Shown: one piece after another, positions 5,750 through 6,628 of the stretch
How the letters are laid out: every line of letters begins with the position of its first letter
How positions within the stretch are numbered: position 1 is the stretch's first letter
Source of the DNA: JBDHZU01 sp039812085
GTDB lineage: Bacteria > Actinomycetota > Actinomycetes > S36-B12 > UBA10799
Assembly (NCBI GenBank): GCA_039812085.1
Contig: JBDHZU010000111.1
Location: 1 to 6,628 of the forward strand
DNA: 6,628 nucleotides
Direction: 5' to 3'
Translations under genes and position numbers: made by a program
The notes under the pieces: model-generated
Told to the model about the DNA's origin: nothing
Database searches by the model: none
What the model saw: the letters and a program-made list of their open reading frames with translations, nothing else

Positions 5750-6628
5750 GTGGCTCGCACGGGTAATGCCATAAAGATCGAGGTAGATGGCGTCGAGGTG
5801 CGCGTATCTAACCCAGACAAACCCATGTTTGAGGGAATGTCTGTGACCAAGCGGGATCTGGTGCAGTACTACCTGTCAGTCGGTCCTGGGATTCTGCGCG
5901 CGTTGTTCAACCGACCCACCACGTTGGAACGATGGGTAGATGGCTGGAGCCCGGACATTGCCACGCCGGATCGTTACAAGAAGCCGGAAAGTGCCTTCTT
6001 CCAGAAGCGAGTTCCTCGGGGTGCCCCCGAGTGGGTGCGAACCTCGCGGATCGAGTTTCCATCTGGGCGTCATGCCGATGAGGTCGCCCCGGATCACCTG
6101 GCGGTGGTGGCGTGGGCAGCAAATCTGGGCACCTTGACGTTCCACCCCTGGGCGGTTCGGGCGACAGACGTGGACCATCCCGACGAGCTACGAATCGACT
6201 TGGATCCACAGCCGGGAACTGATTTCTCTGATGCTGTTCAAGTAGCGCATGCCCTGCACGAACTACTGGCCGAACACGGGATCACGGGATTCCCCAAAAC
6301 CAGCGGTGGTCGAGGCGTCCATGTCTATGTGCGTATCGAGCCACGGTGGGACTTCATCGACGTTCGTCACGCGGCCATTGGTGTGGGTCGCGCGCTAGAG
6401 GCACGACTCCCTGGGCTGGTCACCACGAAGTGGTGGAAAGAAGAACGCGGTCAAACCGTATTTGTGGACTACAACCAGAACGCCCGTGACCGAACAATCG
6501 CGTCCGCCTATTCAGTGCGACCACGCCCAGGAGCTCCGGTATCGGCACCCGTGACCTGGGACGAACTGGGCAGCATCGCACCGGAACAGTTCACCATCGA
6601 GACGATGAGTGAGCGCTTTGCCGATGTG
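5750..6628 (+). CDS. LigD-type polymerase/primase domain protein (PolDom), 3'-truncated by the window edge
   Basis: The frame opens at GTG 5750, directly after an in-frame TAA (5747-5749), and stays open for 293 codons to the last base. It reads as the archaeo-eukaryotic primase-type polymerase domain of bacterial NHEJ proteins (LigD PolDom), which adds ribo- or deoxynucleotides at DNA ends and gaps. Visible motifs are the N-terminal VSNPDKPMF; YYLSVGPGILRAL; RPTTLERW (56-62, with a frame shift of neither strand); FFQKRVPRGAPEW; FHPW (131-134); the metal-binding pair Asp150/Asp152 in RIDLDPQPGTDF; KTSGGRGVHVYV (183-194, with Ser185 and His191); and Asp240 in VDYNQNARDRTIASAYS. WWKEERG and the N-terminal pattern resemble stand-alone actinobacterial PolDom proteins of the Rv3730c type more than the polymerase part of a three-domain LigD, so perhaps 40-60 residues are missing. 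A downstream nuclease or ligase fusion cannot be excluded. It is divergent from the MoxR operon. Confidence 0.93.
   Translation, partial: MARTGNAIKIEVDGVEVRVSNPDKPMFEGMSVTKRDLVQYYLSVGPGILRALFNRPTTLERWVDGWSPDIATPDRYKKPESAFFQKRVPRGAPEWVRTSRIEFPSGRHADEVAPDHLAVVAWAANLGTLTFHPWAVRATDVDHPDELRIDLDPQPGTDFSDAVQVAHALHELLAEHGITGFPKTSGGRGVHVYVRIEPRWDFIDVRHAAIGVGRALEARLPGLVTTKWWKEERGQTVFVDYNQNARDRTIASAYSVRPRPGAPVSAPVTWDELGSIAPEQFTIETMSERFADV

Overview
This window comes from the chromosome of an actinobacterium. Three things point there. The coproheme decarboxylase has the actinobacterial active site, with a distal histidine. The small DNA-repair polymerase resembles the stand-alone LigD polymerase-domain proteins of mycobacteria and streptomycetes. 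The MoxR / DUF58 / TgpA-like membrane gene set is common in Actinobacteria. The DNA is moderately GC-rich, codon use looks even throughout, and I see no insertion sequence, tRNA, rRNA, CRISPR array or prophage gene. The genus cannot be named from the sequence alone.

Layout. Bases 1-642 (+) hold the 3' part of chdC/hemQ, the last step of the coproporphyrin-dependent heme pathway; its start lies before the window. After 21 bp comes msrB (664-1104, +), a zinc-type methionine-(R)-sulfoxide reductase. Facing it is a three-gene minus-strand operon read from 5616 down to 1101: a MoxR-type AAA+ ATPase, a membrane-anchored DUF58 protein, and a large membrane protein with a transglutaminase-like extracytoplasmic domain. 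Both junctions in this operon are 4-bp start/stop overlaps (TTGA and ATGA). Its last gene meets msrB tail to tail with the stop codons overlapping. A 133-bp divergent spacer (5617-5749) separates the operon from a plus-strand gene running off the right edge (5750-6628), which encodes a LigD-type polymerase/primase domain.

How the genes fit together. ChdC consumes peroxide to make heme b, and MsrB repairs oxidised methionine, so the left pair has a loose redox theme. The MoxR/DUF58/TgpA set is probably one assembly: a cytosolic AAA+ chaperone-like ATPase, a membrane adaptor with a von Willebrand A-like fold, and a multi-pass protein that exposes a large domain outside the cell. The polymerase gene is divergent and probably unrelated in function.

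Most notable observation. The transglutaminase-like domain has lost all three expected catalytic residues (Cys to Gln480, His to Ile520, Asp to Ala536) while the surrounding scaffold is well kept. The partner DUF58 protein also lacks both serines of a classical MIDAS metal site. The reading frames are otherwise intact. This suggests a non-enzymatic, structural or binding role for this version of the system, rather than a decaying locus. I found no wholly new system beyond that.

No stretch longer than 300 bases lacks a gene.
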